This document shows positions 40,492 through 51,907 of a stretch of 64,000 bases of DNA, piece by piece. A program made the translations under genes and the position numbers. Under the pieces are notes generated by a model, which saw nothing but the letters and a program-made list of their open reading frames with translations, did no database searches and was not told where the DNA came from. This DNA comes from Amphibalanus amphitrite (lineage: Eukaryota; Arthropoda; Thecostraca; Balanomorpha; Balanidae), in assembly GCF_019059575.1 (NCBI RefSeq), contig NW_024881506.1, positions 620,001 through 684,000 of the forward strand. Direction: 5' to 3'. The first letter of the stretch is position 1. Every line of letters begins with the position of its first letter.

Positions 40492-41302
40492 CCACGCTGA
40501 CGAGGTCCACGAGCCCCTCCTATTTTTCGGCCAAGGGACTCGTTATGCATTTGAGACCCTCCCCCAGCTCGACACATCTAAATCTAGCATCACCCAGGTC
40601 TACTTATTCTTCTCGGAATGAAAACGATCATAAAACCGGTGATGCCGATGGACTTCTTCCGTAGACCCGGGCCGGTGCCATACGGTGTGGATATGATGTG
40701 CCGCTAACAATAAGCCAAGTGACACAGTCTACCAGTACCAGGTGGCTGCACTGTCAGTGCTAAGGCGTAGATAACCGGTGGATAAAGAGTCCCTAGCGAT
40801 AAAGCTGTAACCGACCGTGCAAAAAAGTTTTCGTTGTCTTTGTGCTTGTCAAAACACTCATCGTTTGTGTGCATAAACGTACCTGTCATCGTGCGCCTGT
40901 GCATATATGCATGTATGTGTATAATATGTATGTATGTATGTATGGGTGGGTGGGTGTGGGGGGGGGGGGGGGGTTGCGTGTGCGTGTGCGTGTGTGTGTG
41001 TGTGTTTTACAAAACAGATTTAGGGACAATTCTTAAGAAAATCCTGTATAACTAGTTCTTACTCTTAAGTTGTTTGGCCTAACAAAAACATGTTATACTT
41101 GAGTGTAAAAAAAGATCATGATGCAACACTGTCGAAAACGGAAATACTTTTTCATTACTCAGAGTGCTCTCAGGTCACTTGATAGCAAAACCGGCTATCC
41201 GGACCCATAAATATTCTATTTTATTTAGACGTATTTCAAGAAATTAAGTTAAAAGTCATTTGACATTGTCAATATAGCAATGCTTACATGCATTTTTACA
41301 GC
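40492..41302. other. Spacer with microsatellites
   Basis: Holds (GTAT)n at 40927-40943, a G-run at 40958-40972 and (GT)n/(GTGTGC)n at 40976-41004. No gene found. Confidence 0.6.
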
Positions 41303-41336
41303 AAGATTATTTGTTAAGTAATATTTTCCCTCTTAT
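41302..41336 (+). repeat. 35-bp direct repeat flanking element D (left; partner 42246-42280)
   Basis: A perfect 35-bp sequence beginning CAAGATTATTTGTTAAGTAA occurs directly before element D and again 12 bases after its end. It is far longer than a transposon target duplication. Confidence 0.85.
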
Positions 41337-42233
41337 CCCGCGAGTTGCTGGGGGGGGGGGGGGCGTTAAACGCCCCCACTTTTTTCGCCGGGCCATAGCA
41401 TAAATTTTGGGTACTTCTAGGGAATTGATTGAAGTGTATTGTGACAAAGTTTCAAAAAAATCGGTCAGAAAATTTTTGAGATATCGAGGTTTTAGTGACG
41501 TCATGATTTGAGTTTTCGACCAAAAACGACATATTTTCAAAAAATCATATAAAATCACAGAATAGACATACAGACATGCCGTAAACGCCATTAGACTGCC
41601 AATACCATGAACAATCAAATGGCTATCTTCGATTATTGATTATCGTTCCGTATATTCCAAAATCTTGAACTGAATCTTGGCAATTTCTCGTGACTACTTT
41701 ATGACCATGATACATGCATTTCTTAAATTGAACTTTTTGAGCCAAACACGTACACATATGATAAAATGAATGTCACCATCGTGTTCTACGCCCCAAATTA
41801 CCCATAAAACATGTGTCACAGGCTGCGAATATCAGTTTTGATTTTCGGGGATATTTGCCTACCCGGTTGACCTGACCTTGACCCTGACCTATGCTTGACT
41901 GACCCCTATATGGAGCTGACACTCTTGTAGACCTTATATGATGGATTGTGCACCGTTTTGACGGAGTTTATGACGAGAGGCGCCCATTACGAAGTCCTGA
42001 AGACCATGCTACTGAAAGCCCGATTTCAGGTGTTTGACCTGACCTTGACCCGACCTGTGACCTCAAAATTCAACTTTAAAGTACTCATCTGAAGCGTCTC
42101 GTCGCGTTCTTTCGTTTGCCGCCTCGTGCGTTTCGCTGCGCCTATTGGTTCTCGAGTTATCGGCTGGGGGCGTTTAACGCCCCCCCCCCCCCCAGCAAAC
42201 GGTGGGTGGCGAAATACCCCAGCAACTGCCGGG
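41337..42233 (+). mobile_element. Element D, copy 1
   Basis: Ends CCCGCGAGTTGCTGGGG and CCCCAGCAACTGCCGGG are inverted with two mismatches, flanked by TTAT at 41333-41336 and 42234-42237. Inside each end is a GGCGTT(T)AACGCCCCC hairpin next to a long G or C run. The interior has repeated TGACCT/TTGACC words (41867-42060). A second copy, lacking the left end, is at 60660-61407. No transposase recognised. Confidence 0.7.
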
Positions 42234-42280
42234 TTATCTCTTATTCAAGATTATTTGTTAAGTAATATTTTCCCTCTTAT

Positions 42281-42773
42281 CTCTTTTCTGTAATATGTAA
42301 TATATAAAATCTCTTATCTCCCATCTTAAAAGTGCTAAAAGCTTGTAACAAAAATGTGTTTCAGTCAGTATTATTCTTTTTAGACGACGTGGAGAACGCT
42401 ACCGAGAGCGGTATGTGACACGAGAAAGACGATCGGACCACATCACCCTGAACATCTGGGGGTGGATCGACGGACGAGGAAACGGCGGAATTTGCAGAAT
42501 TGAAGGTCGCAACACGTCTGCACGATACTGCAAGACGCTCGAGACCGTAAGACAACTATTGGCTAATTATTGAGGGTCCTCTATGCCTGTATTTTCCCGA
42601 TTATGGTGCATACTTGATTTATATAGTTATGCCCAGACATCCCATGTACGGGCTCGGTATAATCTGAATATTGCACTTAGTGGCTGCACAATTACGCCAC
42701 ATATTAAAAACTCATGACATGGGTAACGTTTGGTAGAACGCTGACCACTGGGCGCACTGGTAAAATAACACGG
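42281..42773. other. No recognised feature
   Basis: Short open frames only; nothing identifiable. Confidence 0.4.
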
Positions 42774-42781
42774 ATAACAAT

Positions 42782-44485
42782 TAGAGTTGCAAAGTTTTCC
42801 CTATGGGCTGCTACCGGCACCGCCCCGCCCCACAAAAATTTTCTGGGATACCGGCATGCTACCACGCCCCAAGCAAAAACACCGCCAAATTACCGGCATA
42901 CTAAAAAACCTGCATTCTTGATTCTGGCTTACCCCTACATGAGATGCCACATTTTGGCAATTTCAGTTACCGCCCCACCCAGCAGCCACCCATTGTCCAA
43001 CCAAAACTCCAGCAGCCTGATTTTGGCTGAGTTGCCCCCACAAATACCACAATTTTGAAACTCAATTCCAGTTTACAGCTGTTAAAATATCACCTGTAAT
43101 CAAAGAGGTATTGCCTACAAAAAGCCTACACACATTCATCAAAAAAGCAAGGTCAAAAAGAACTTGAATTACTGAAATGTGTTCCTGAAGACTGCACAGT
43201 GAGCAGCAATCACATTTACCACAAGCGTTCTTATTTTCCACATTACCCTAAAATGAACTATAGCTAGTCATAAATCACAATATAAAAAAACTACAGATTT
43301 GGCCACGTTCCTAACTGAGGAAGCGAGATCAACATCTGCTTTTTCCTATCCGCCATGGCTTGGCTCGTGAGTAAGATACGAATCATGTAAAAATATGTGT
43401 TAATAACTCACTTGTCTTGAGAAGTCACCAAATAATATGTATAAAAACGATATAATATCCTCTCCCATCTCAAACGCGGGAACAAACACAAGGTTATCAA
43501 GGATCGAAACAGATGCGCCATAACACAGTTTTTAACCAGCTGATTAAAACACTGCAAAAAAAGTTTTAGGACTGCAAACTACTGCCTCGTGAATGATTTT
43601 TTTGATAAAAATCATCCAACACGATATTAAAATCCAATAAAATCAACACTGTGAGTGTTATTCACTACAAGAAAATCCACTTCTCTTGAGTAATTCAACC
43701 AAAAGGGCATATGAATAAATATTACGTCATCAGCTTACATCTTTTTTTTAGGGGACAGAGGATCTTAAAAGTCAATCCTTGGTTGCTTGATCAGCTGAAT
43801 CTGATCATATTGCGCCACTTTGTATTCATTTGGTCTGCATGTTGTGTTTTCTTGTAAAGATAAGACAAAATGCCAGTTTAATTCACTTTCATTTCATTTT
43901 GGGACTGAAGTTAGGATCAGGGCTTCCGAACACCTGCCTTTTCAGCTGGATTTTCAGTGTCAAATTATTTGTAGAGTATCTCAGACCACATCTCAGGACT
44001 CAAGGCCAGTTCCCAAACAATGTGTTTTGTGTTGTTTTGATTCTGCCTTTTGCCTAGGGAATGTTGCCATTAACATTAATTATTTTTTTTTGTATTATAC
44101 CTATTACCTACCATTAGACTTACTAATTGGTTGTGCTTTTGCAACATGAATGAGTGTTCTTCCTTTGATAGACCAAAGTAGATTCTTGGCAATTCTTATT
44201 AGAGCCAAACCTGTGAAATGCTGAGGTTCATGTATTGTGTACAATTACCCTTACCAATGGAACTTCTACCACTAAATGTATTTTGCAGTGGCTAAGATTG
44301 CTGTTATTACAATTCAATAGCCTCTTAGTGTCCAAAGTTTGAATCATATGCTGATAATTTTTTTTGTGCAAAATAAAAAATACCGGCATGCTACCGGCAG
44401 GATATGCCAAATACCACGAAAAAACCTGCGGTAGTGAAAAATTACCGGCATGCCGGTAGTGCGGTAGGGAAATTTTGCAACTCTA
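42782..44485. mobile_element. hAT-like element with TACCGGCATGC words
   Basis: Ends TAGAGTTGCAAAGTTTTCCC and GGGAAATTTTGCAACTCTA are inverted with one mismatch, flanked by a perfect 8-bp duplication ATAACAAT (42774-42781, 44486-44493), typical of hAT. The subterminal words TACCGGCATGCTACC and ACCGCC recur in both ends. The 1.4-kb AT-rich interior has no transposase; a 109-codon frame at 43820-44149 has no known domain. Confidence 0.85.
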
Positions 44486-44699
44486 ATAACAATGTCATTT
44501 CGATTTCACCTGTGTGTGCTGTGCAGTTGCATGCTGTGCAGCCTCGCCATTAAAATCGCTCGATTTGCTGCGCTGGAGATCACGTTTTAGCCTCATTCAA
44601 TGCACCATTGGCGAAAGCAAATCAAAGTCATCGGTGAATTTCAACCGTGCTCTATGGTCATTTATCCATGAATTTATTTAACCAATGTATTGACACCAG

Positions 44700-44831
44700 G
44701 TGCTCCTGCCCGCCTTGGAGGAGCTACGTCCGGAGGAGCTGCCGCCTCACCTCCTCCTACACCTCCTACAGGACAACGCACCCGCACACACGGGCCTCGC
44801 CACAAGAGCGTGGTTCCAGGCGCACCCGCAG
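44700..44831 (+). pseudogene. Tc1-like transposase exon (second catalytic Asp)
   Basis: A 132-bp (44-codon) open stretch between CACCAG acceptor-like and CGCAG|GTATTT donor-like sites translates to LEELRPEELPPHL then LLQDNAPAHTGLATRAWFQA. QDNAPAHT is the second catalytic block of Tc1-like transposases. The matching first-Asp exon type lies 7 kb away on the opposite strand (37334-37622). Neither is a complete gene. Confidence 0.6.
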
Positions 44832-44917
44832 GTATTTGAAGCTGCTTGCGAACGGGCATCAAACATGAGGTATTGATGAAAACCCATTAACAAACACTTT
44901 TACCTCGGTTAAAGGAA

Positions 44918-45169
44918 TATATATGTTTTTAAATATAACCTTATGTTCAATGATTGCGAAGTGCAAAAGGTTCCAAAATTAATTACAAAATGAATATATT
45001 TCGGACACTGTCCTTCTTCGGTTCAGAATTGCAAATTCTGAACTGAAGAAGCATTTGCAATTCTGAACTGAAGAAGGACAGTGTCCGAAATATACTCATT
45101 TTGTAATTAATTTTGGAACCATTTGCATTTCGCAATCATTGAACATAAGGTTATATTTAAAGACATGTA
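44918..45169. mobile_element. Hairpin element, about 250 bp
   Basis: A near-perfect palindrome: the left arm from AAATATAACCTTATGTTCAA through ATTTCGGACACTGTCC pairs with its inverse in the right arm. An extra internal TTGCAATTCTGAACTGAAGA repeat lies at the centre. The mariner-like element at 45172 sits in or next to its right end. Confidence 0.75.
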
Positions 45170-45171
45170 TA

Positions 45172-46389
45172 CAGGGTGGCGCCGGTAAATAACCACAAAT
45201 GTCAAACCTGTGTTACGAGGAAACTGTTTTGTGCAGAGCAATATTTTTTTTGCATTCATGTTCCATGTTTTATGTAAATTGTTGTCCATAGCAAAAGGGA
45301 ACGTTGCAGCTGAAGATGATAACGGAAGAAATGAAAAGGCACGCGGTCATTGTGGCGCTTCACGCCGGCAGCGAGGCACCCGAGGTCGCCAACTTCTTCA
45401 AGGTCGACAGAAGCCATGATTATAAAGTCGAGCGGAGCTTGGATGAGTCTGTGGGCGACGTCCCGTCTGTGGCAAAGCGGAAGAAACATCCCCGACGATC
45501 TGATGCCGTCAGAGACGACGATTTCATAGCCAAAGTCGAGAACATCGTCGACGATGACACGACGTCGACGGCACCGTCGATGACGGTGACGTCGTGAAGC
45601 CCTGGATCGACCGAGTGGCTGAGGAAGGCCCTATGTGTTCCAACAAGACTCTGTAACCGCCCAAAAGGCCAGGGTGACGCAGGAGTGGATGAGCGGCAAC
45701 GTGCACAGCCACATCACGCCCGAGTTCTGGCCGCCAAACTCCCCGGACCTGAACCCGCTCGACTAAAACGTCTGGGGCGTAGTCGAGAGGGACACTAACA
45801 AACACCCACACAACAATATTGACTCTCTGAAGTCAGCCATCAAGCAGATGATGGTCAAGATGGACAAGACCATGCTGACCAAGGCCTGCGCCCGGTTCAG
45901 GCCGCGCATCGAGGCCGTCATCGACGCGGAGGGGGATTCATCGAAGTGTGCTCGACAGGTCGTTATCAGTCACCCTAGTTCCAAGCTTTCGTGAAGTCGT
46001 GAAGCCCTGGATCGACCGAGTGGCTGAGGAAGGCCCTATGTGTTCCAACAAGACTCTGTAACCGCCCAAAAGGCCAGGGTGACGCAGGAGTGGATGAGCG
46101 GCAACGTGCACAGCCACATCACGCCCGAGTTCTGGCCGCCAAACTCCCCGGACCTGAACCCGCTCGACTAAAACGTCTGGGGCGTAGTCGAGAGGGACAC
46201 TAACAAACACCCAACAAACACCGAACGTAATCGCCGTGGGCAGTAATCGCCACGCCATGTGTGGATCGCCCATGATCGTAAATACATACATACATACATA
46301 CATACTTTCATCCAACGTACTGACTTTTGCCAAAAAAAATAATGTTTTGTGTGGAGCACATATTGTCTTCATTTATCGGCGCCACCCTG
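45172..46389 (+). mobile_element. Mariner/Tc1-like element, non-autonomous copy
   Basis: Ends CAGGGTGGCGCCGGTAAAT and ATTTATCGGCGCCACCCTG are inverted with one mismatch and flanked by TA (45170-45171 and 46390-46391). Length is 1.2 kb. It carries a broken transposase and an internal 218-bp duplication (45591-45808 and 45996-46213). Confidence 0.88.
45304..45963 (+). pseudogene. Mariner/Tc1-like transposase remnant
   Basis: N-terminal frame 45304-45594 holds a helix-turn-helix-type start (HAVIVALHAGSEAPEVANFF, KVDRS). A shifted frame from about 45590 gives PYVFQQDS, the second catalytic Asp block, then HITPEFWPPNSPDLNPLD, TAA at 45764-45766 in place of the usual Tyr/His, NVWGVVERD and a final KACARFRPRIEAVI. 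The region between (first catalytic Asp) is deleted. The 218-bp duplicate at 45996-46213 repeats the same stop, so the duplication came after it. Confidence 0.78.
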
Positions 46390-46394
46390 TAGGT

Positions 46395-46735
46395 ATGTCA
46401 TAATGCTGTTCATACAAGTACTTCGCCATTTACTCGGTTAAAGGAAAACTAATTTAGACAGCTTTACGCTTCGCAAACGACAACTTGTTTTGTCATTGTA
46501 GTGTCGTCCTGCCGTCCTCGTCCGCCACTCACAATCAGTCTGCTAACAGAGACGATGGTATTAAACTCAAAGACAAAAGCACATAACACATAAGAAATGC
46601 AGGACAGCGTGCTCCGCGCCTCTCAGCCCCCGGCCGGCGACTCCCGCCCAGCCGCCCCTGCTGGCCAGTCTGCCCCTGTGGCATGCTGTGCCGCCGCGAG
46701 CGCGCGCACGGACGGGCCGCGCGCCAGTTTGGGTG
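46395..46735. other. No recognised feature
   Basis: Contains CTCGGTTAAAGGAA at 46433-46446, matching 44904-44917 before the hairpin and mariner-like complex. A GC-rich patch at 46600-46730 has no domain. Confidence 0.4.
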
Positions 46736-46739
46736 AGTA

Positions 46740-47050
46740 TTGAAGCATCCAAGAGCGCAGCATCCAAGGGACGCAACATCCAAAACCTTAGCATCCAGCG
46801 ATCAAAACGTCCAAATAACATCCAAAACCGACCCCTTAGGGATGATTCAGAGCATCCAAGAGCGAAACATCCAAAACTGCAACATCCAGGACCACAGCAT
46901 CCAAAATCGTATCATCCAAATTGGCAGCAACCAAGGACGAGGAATTGCAGCATCCAAGAGTGAAACATCCAAGGGTGCAGCATCCAAAACCGTATCATCC
47001 AAAAAACATTTTTGGCACCGCAGCATCCAAGACCGTATCATCCAAAATAG
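46740..47050 (+). repeat. CATCCAA word array (single arm)
   Basis: About 18 words of the form GCA(A/G)CATCCAA(A/G)A(C/G), as in the arms of the palindrome at 9771-10470, but without an inverted partner. Probably one arm of the same element family. Confidence 0.75.
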
Positions 47051-47569
47051 TGACATCTGTTGTACAAGCTGTAAACTATTAGTTCAATGGCTGTCCGATA
47101 GGTGGTGGCACGTACGGTTCATAAGTGACGGAATTGTATGACATCACTGAGTCTCTATACAGTGGCATCCCTGTAATGACCTTACATCCTCAAGACGGAG
47201 GTGCGTAGCTGCTGGTAGCGACATCGCTGCGATACCACTACAAACCTGGCATATGACATGAAGACGCATTGCAGCGTATCCAAGCGCGGCACGTATGTAG
47301 GTAGGCTGAAGTGTCGATAATGGAGATTGGAGACCGATACCGAAAGTGGGTTTATTAATTGCCCTTTGTTTTCACACCAGAAGTGCCTAATAAATCGTGA
47401 AGTGTCCACTATCCCCGTAACCAAGCCTCCGCAAGGATCTTCATCTCACCGTCAGATCGCGCTTATCATCGTCAGCTCGTCCCGTTCCTTCACAGTTAAC
47501 CTTTTTCCTGTCCTATGTGATATATTCCATGTTCCAGAGAGCAAAAAATATAAAAATAGCCGTTTATAC
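47051..47569. other. No recognised feature
   Basis: No domains, repeats or RNA genes seen. Confidence 0.4.
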
Positions 47570-47934
47570 CAGGGGTGCGGAGCCGGAGCCGGAGCAGCCG
47601 GAGCCGGCATATTTTGCCCAGAGCCGGAGCCGGAGCCGTAAAACAATATAGCCCGGAGCCGGAACCGGAGCCGGAGCCGTCAAAAAAGGGGGTGACTCCG
47701 GCTCTTTTTTAAGAAGAAAAAATTATTGACCTAGTTCGGTTTGACAGTACATACAAGGCCATGTGGTATTCACTATTCAAATTAGCCTTGTTATGCAAAT
47801 ACAGAGGCAACGTGTACCAATCCAATTTCAATCGCCCTTTCTCTTCCACCCGTAGGTATTTAATTAATCGCATAGGGGATGCACCTACTGAGAAGGAGCC
47901 GCTCGGAGGAGCCGCTCCTCCGAGCTGTGTCTGC
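47570..47934. mobile_element. hAT-like MITE of GGAGCC words, copy 2 (right end lost)
   Basis: Starts CAGGGGTGCGGAGCCGGAGC and shares its interior with 39600-40077. The right terminus is missing: the GGAGCCGCT run stops at the left edge of unit C copy 2. Confidence 0.75.
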
Positions 47935-47968
47935 CCTTTTTTCCACAACGTCGATGTAGCGCGTGCGC

Positions 47969-48037
47969 CGAAATCCCAATGGAAGAAACGCGTAGCTCCA
48001 GATAACCGATTCACGCGTTTCTTCCATTGGGATTTCG
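47969..48037. repeat. Perfect 25-bp hairpin, copy 2
   Basis: Arms 47969-47993 and 48013-48037 around a 19-base loop, identical to 14450-14518. Confidence 0.85.
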
Positions 48038-48745
48038 ATTGATGTGACTCAACAGCTGCAAAGGAAGAAAAGTATAGACGTATTTCTTGCATGCGACATA
48101 ATTTAAAATAAAAATATTGGTATCACTGACAAGAGCGGACAGTGGAGATTCCAATGGTATTATTTGTGCTGTATTTGTTTTGAATATTCAGACCACAGGA
48201 GCCGTGAAAGGTCCGAACATGTTTTTTGGCTCTCCTGGAAAGTTCGGATTTGGGAGTTACGCGTTTCTTCCTTTGGCCGGCAGGACTGTCGCCGCCCAGC
48301 CACGGTGAGCAACAATTAGGCCCTAATTGTGCGCCTGTTCGGAACAGGCGCACCCTCCCCCCCCCCCCCCAGTACCAATCCTCATGGTCCGGGGGAGGGC
48401 CAGCGCCCTCTCCAATAATGAGAAGACTCCTCACCTCCTCCTTCTCCCTCACGCCGTATCGTCCGGACTCCAGAGCATCCGCCTCAGCTCCGCCATCCAA
48501 AGGTGCCGCTGCTCTGAAGACGAGTCGACCGCCTCCGCCTTGACCTCGGCTACCGCCGGCTCGGATTCCGTGTGCATCTGGGCCAGCACTGCGTCCACGA
48601 TGGCCTGGATGTCCAATGTCCATCCCTCCGTCGGCACCGGCCTCCTTCGCCGCTGTCGAAGACGAACGAAGCCGCCGCAGAGACGCCATCCCCCCGGTAG
48701 TCAGCTCACTGAGTCCGGAGAGAGGTTGTATAAGTGCTGTATTGC

Positions 48746-51700
48746 GGGAGTGTCTAAAAAGCAGACGAGATTAGCAGACGAGCCCATGCTCAGTAACTAC
48801 TGGACCGATTTTGATAATTCTTTCACCATTCAATAGCAAGGAACTTATATAGGTGCCGTTTTTCGTTTTTTGGCGATTGGTTCACTCTGACTGGACCAAT
48901 CGGACCAAAATGGTCCAGAACCATACACCCCCTTAAAAGCAGACGAGCCCATGCTCCGAAACTACTGAACCGATTTCGATGAAACCTTCACCATTAGACG
49001 CGCCGTGGTCTGAAACGGTGCCGTTTTTGATAATTTTTTGATTGGTCCACCCTAAGTGGTCCAAATCGGTCCAAAACCGCTAAAATCTGTTGCAGACGAG
49101 CCCATGCTCCGAAACTACTGGACCAATTTCGATGAAACCTTCACCATTAGACGCGCCGTGGTCTGAAACGGTGCCGTTTTTGATAATTTTTTTGATTGGT
49201 CCACTCTAAGTGGTCCAAATCGGTCCAAACCCGCTAAAATCTGTTGCAGACGAGCCCATGCTCCGAAACTACTGGACCGATTTCGATGAAACCTTCACCA
49301 GTAGACGCGCCGTGGTCTGAAACGGTGCCGTTTTTGATAATTTTTTGATTGGTCCACCCTAAGTGGTCCAAATCGGTCCAAAACCGCTAAAATCTGTTGC
49401 AGACGAGCCCATGCTCCGAAACTACTGGACCGATTTCGATGAAACCTTCACCATTAGACGCGCCGTGGTCTGAAACGGTGCCGTTTTTGATAATTTTTTG
49501 ATTGGTCCACCCTAAGTGGTCCAAATCGGTCCAAAACCACTAAAATCTGTTGCAGACGAGCCCATGCTCCGAAACTACTGGACCGATTTCGATGAAACCT
49601 TCACCATTAGACGCGCCGTGGTCTGAAACGTTGCCGTTTTTGATAATTTTTTATTGGTCCAACCTAAGTGGTCCAAATCGGTCCAAAACTGCTAAAATCT
49701 GTTGCAGACGAGCCCATGCTCCGAAACTACTGGACCGATTTCGATGAAACCTTCACCAGTAGACGCGCCGTGGTCTGAAACGGTGCCGTTATTGATAAAT
49801 TTTTGATTGGTCCACCCTCAGTGGTCCAAATCGGTCCAAAACCGCAAAAACTGTTGCAGACGAGCCCATGCTCCGAAACTACTGGACCGATTTCGATGAA
49901 ACCTTCACCATTAGACGCGCCGTGGTCTGAAACGGTGCCGTTTTTGACAGTTTTTTTATTGGTCCACCCTAAGTGGTCCAAATCAGTCCAAAACCCCTAA
50001 AATATGTTGCAGACGAGCCCATGCTCCGAAATTACTGGGCCGATTTCGATGAAACCTTCACCATTCGACGCGCCGTAGTGTAAAACGGTGCCGTTTTCGA
50101 TAATTGTTTATTGGTTCACCCTTAGTGGTCCAAATCGGTCCAAAACCCCTAAAAACTGTTGCAGACGAGCCCATGCTCCGAAACTACTGGACCGATTTGG
50201 ATGAAACCTTCACCATTCGACGCGCTGTGGTCTGTAACGGTGCCGCTTTTGAATAATTTTTTGGTTGGTCCACTCTAAGTGGTCCAAATCGGTTCAAGTA
50301 CAGCCCAAAAATACGTTTTCATGTAGTCAACCGATGAGCTGGTTTTCGCAGCGCGGAGGTGCCCCAGGCCCAATTAGCATGCATTTTTGCTCTAGTTTGG
50401 AAAGCAAAATGCATGACAATGGGTTTGGGGCACCTCTGTGCTGCAGAAATCTATCCGGACTCTGACAAAGTACAAACGGGTTTTAGGCATTTTGGACTGA
50501 TTGTCTGATTTGGACCACTTAGGGTGGACCAACCAAAACATTATCATAAACGGCACCGTTTCAGACCACGGCGCGTCTAATGGTGAAGGTTTCATCGAAA
50601 TCGGTCCAGTAGTTTCGGAGCATGGGCTCGTCTGCAACAGATTTTAGGGGTTTTGGACCGATTTGGACCACTTAGGGTGGACCAATCAAAAAATTGTCGG
50701 AAACGGCACCGTTTCAGACCACTGCGCGTCTAATGGTGAAGGTTTCATCGAAATCGGTCCAGTAGTTTCGGAGCTTGGGCTCGTCTGCAACAGATTTTAG
50801 CGGTTTTTGACCGATTTGGACCACTTAGGGTGGACCAATCAAAAAATTGTCAAGAACGGCACCGTTTCAGACCACGGCGTGTCTAATGGTGAAGGTTTCA
50901 TCAAAATCGGTCCAGTAGATTCGGAGCATGGGCTCATCTGCAACAGATTTTAGCGGTTTTGGACCGATTTGGACCACTTAGGGTGGACCAATCAAGAAAT
51001 TATCAAAAACGGCACCGTTTCAGACCACGGCGCGTCTACTGGTGAAGGTTTCATCGAAATCAGTCCAGTAGTTTCGGAGCATGGGCTCGTCTGCAACAGA
51101 TTTTAGCGGTTTTGGACCGATTTGGACCACTGAGGGTGGACCAATCAAAATATTATCAAAAACGGCACCGTTTGAGACCACGGCGCGTCTAATGGTGAAG
51201 GTTTCATCGAAATCGGTCCAGTAGTTTCGGAGCATGGGCTCGTCTGCAACAGATTTTAACGGTTTTGGACCGATTTGGACCACTTAGGGCGGACCAATCA
51301 AAACATTATCAAAAACGGCACCGTTTCAGACCACGGCGCGTCTACTGGTGAAGGTTTCATCGAAATCGGTCCAGTAGTTTCGGAGCATGGGCTCGTCTGC
51401 AACAGATTTTAGCGGGTTTGGACCGATTTGGACCACTTAGGGTGGACCAATCAAAAAATTATCAAAAACGGCACCGTTTCAGACCACGGCACGTCTAATG
51501 GTGAAAGTTTCATCGAAATCGGTCCAGTAGTTTCGGAGCATGGGCTCGTCTGCAACAGATTTTAGCGGTTTTGGACCGATTTGGACCACTTAGGGTGGAC
51601 CAATCAAAAAATTATCAAAAACGGCACCGTTTCAGACCACGGCGCGTCTAATGGTGAAGGTTTCATCGAAATCGGTCCAGTAGTTTCGGAGCATGGGCTC

Positions 51701-51899
51701 GTCTGCTTTTAAGGGGGTGTATGGTTCTGGACCATTTTGGTCCGATTGGTCCAGTCAGAGTGAACCAATCGCCAAAAAACGAAAAACGGCACCTATATAA
51801 GTTCCCTGCTATTGAATGGTGAAAGAATTATCAAAATCGGTCCAGTAGTTACTGAGCATGGGCTCGTCTGCTAATCTCGTCTGCTTTTTAGACACTCCC
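48746..51899. mobile_element. Foldback element of about 153-bp tandem repeats, 3.15 kb
   Basis: Flanked by a perfect 8-bp duplication TGTATTGC (48738-48745, 51900-51907); copy 1 of unit C has the empty site at 15225-15232. Terminal repeats starting GGGAGTGTCTAAAAAGCAGA are exact inverses for well over 50 bp. Each arm has 9-10 direct copies of a roughly 153-bp unit (GCAGACGAGCCCATGCTCCG, then CGCGCCGTGGTCTGAAACGG, then AAGTGGTCCAAATCGGTCCA). The right arm runs in reverse. A 200-bp unique centre (50295-50500) is itself partly palindromic. No transposase. The 8-bp duplication suits hAT, P or Merlin machinery. Confidence 0.9.
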
Positions 51900-51907
51900 T
51901 GTATTGC

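Noticed and set aside
49550-51283. Short ORFs reading VADEPMLRNYWTDFDETF repeats
   Set aside because: They arise because the repeat unit is near 153 bp; no start-to-stop frame spans the array and both strands give similar frames.
48746-51899. CRISPR-like array
   Set aside because: Direct repeats are contiguous, about 153 bp, with no unique spacers, and the second half is inverted; the context is eukaryotic.
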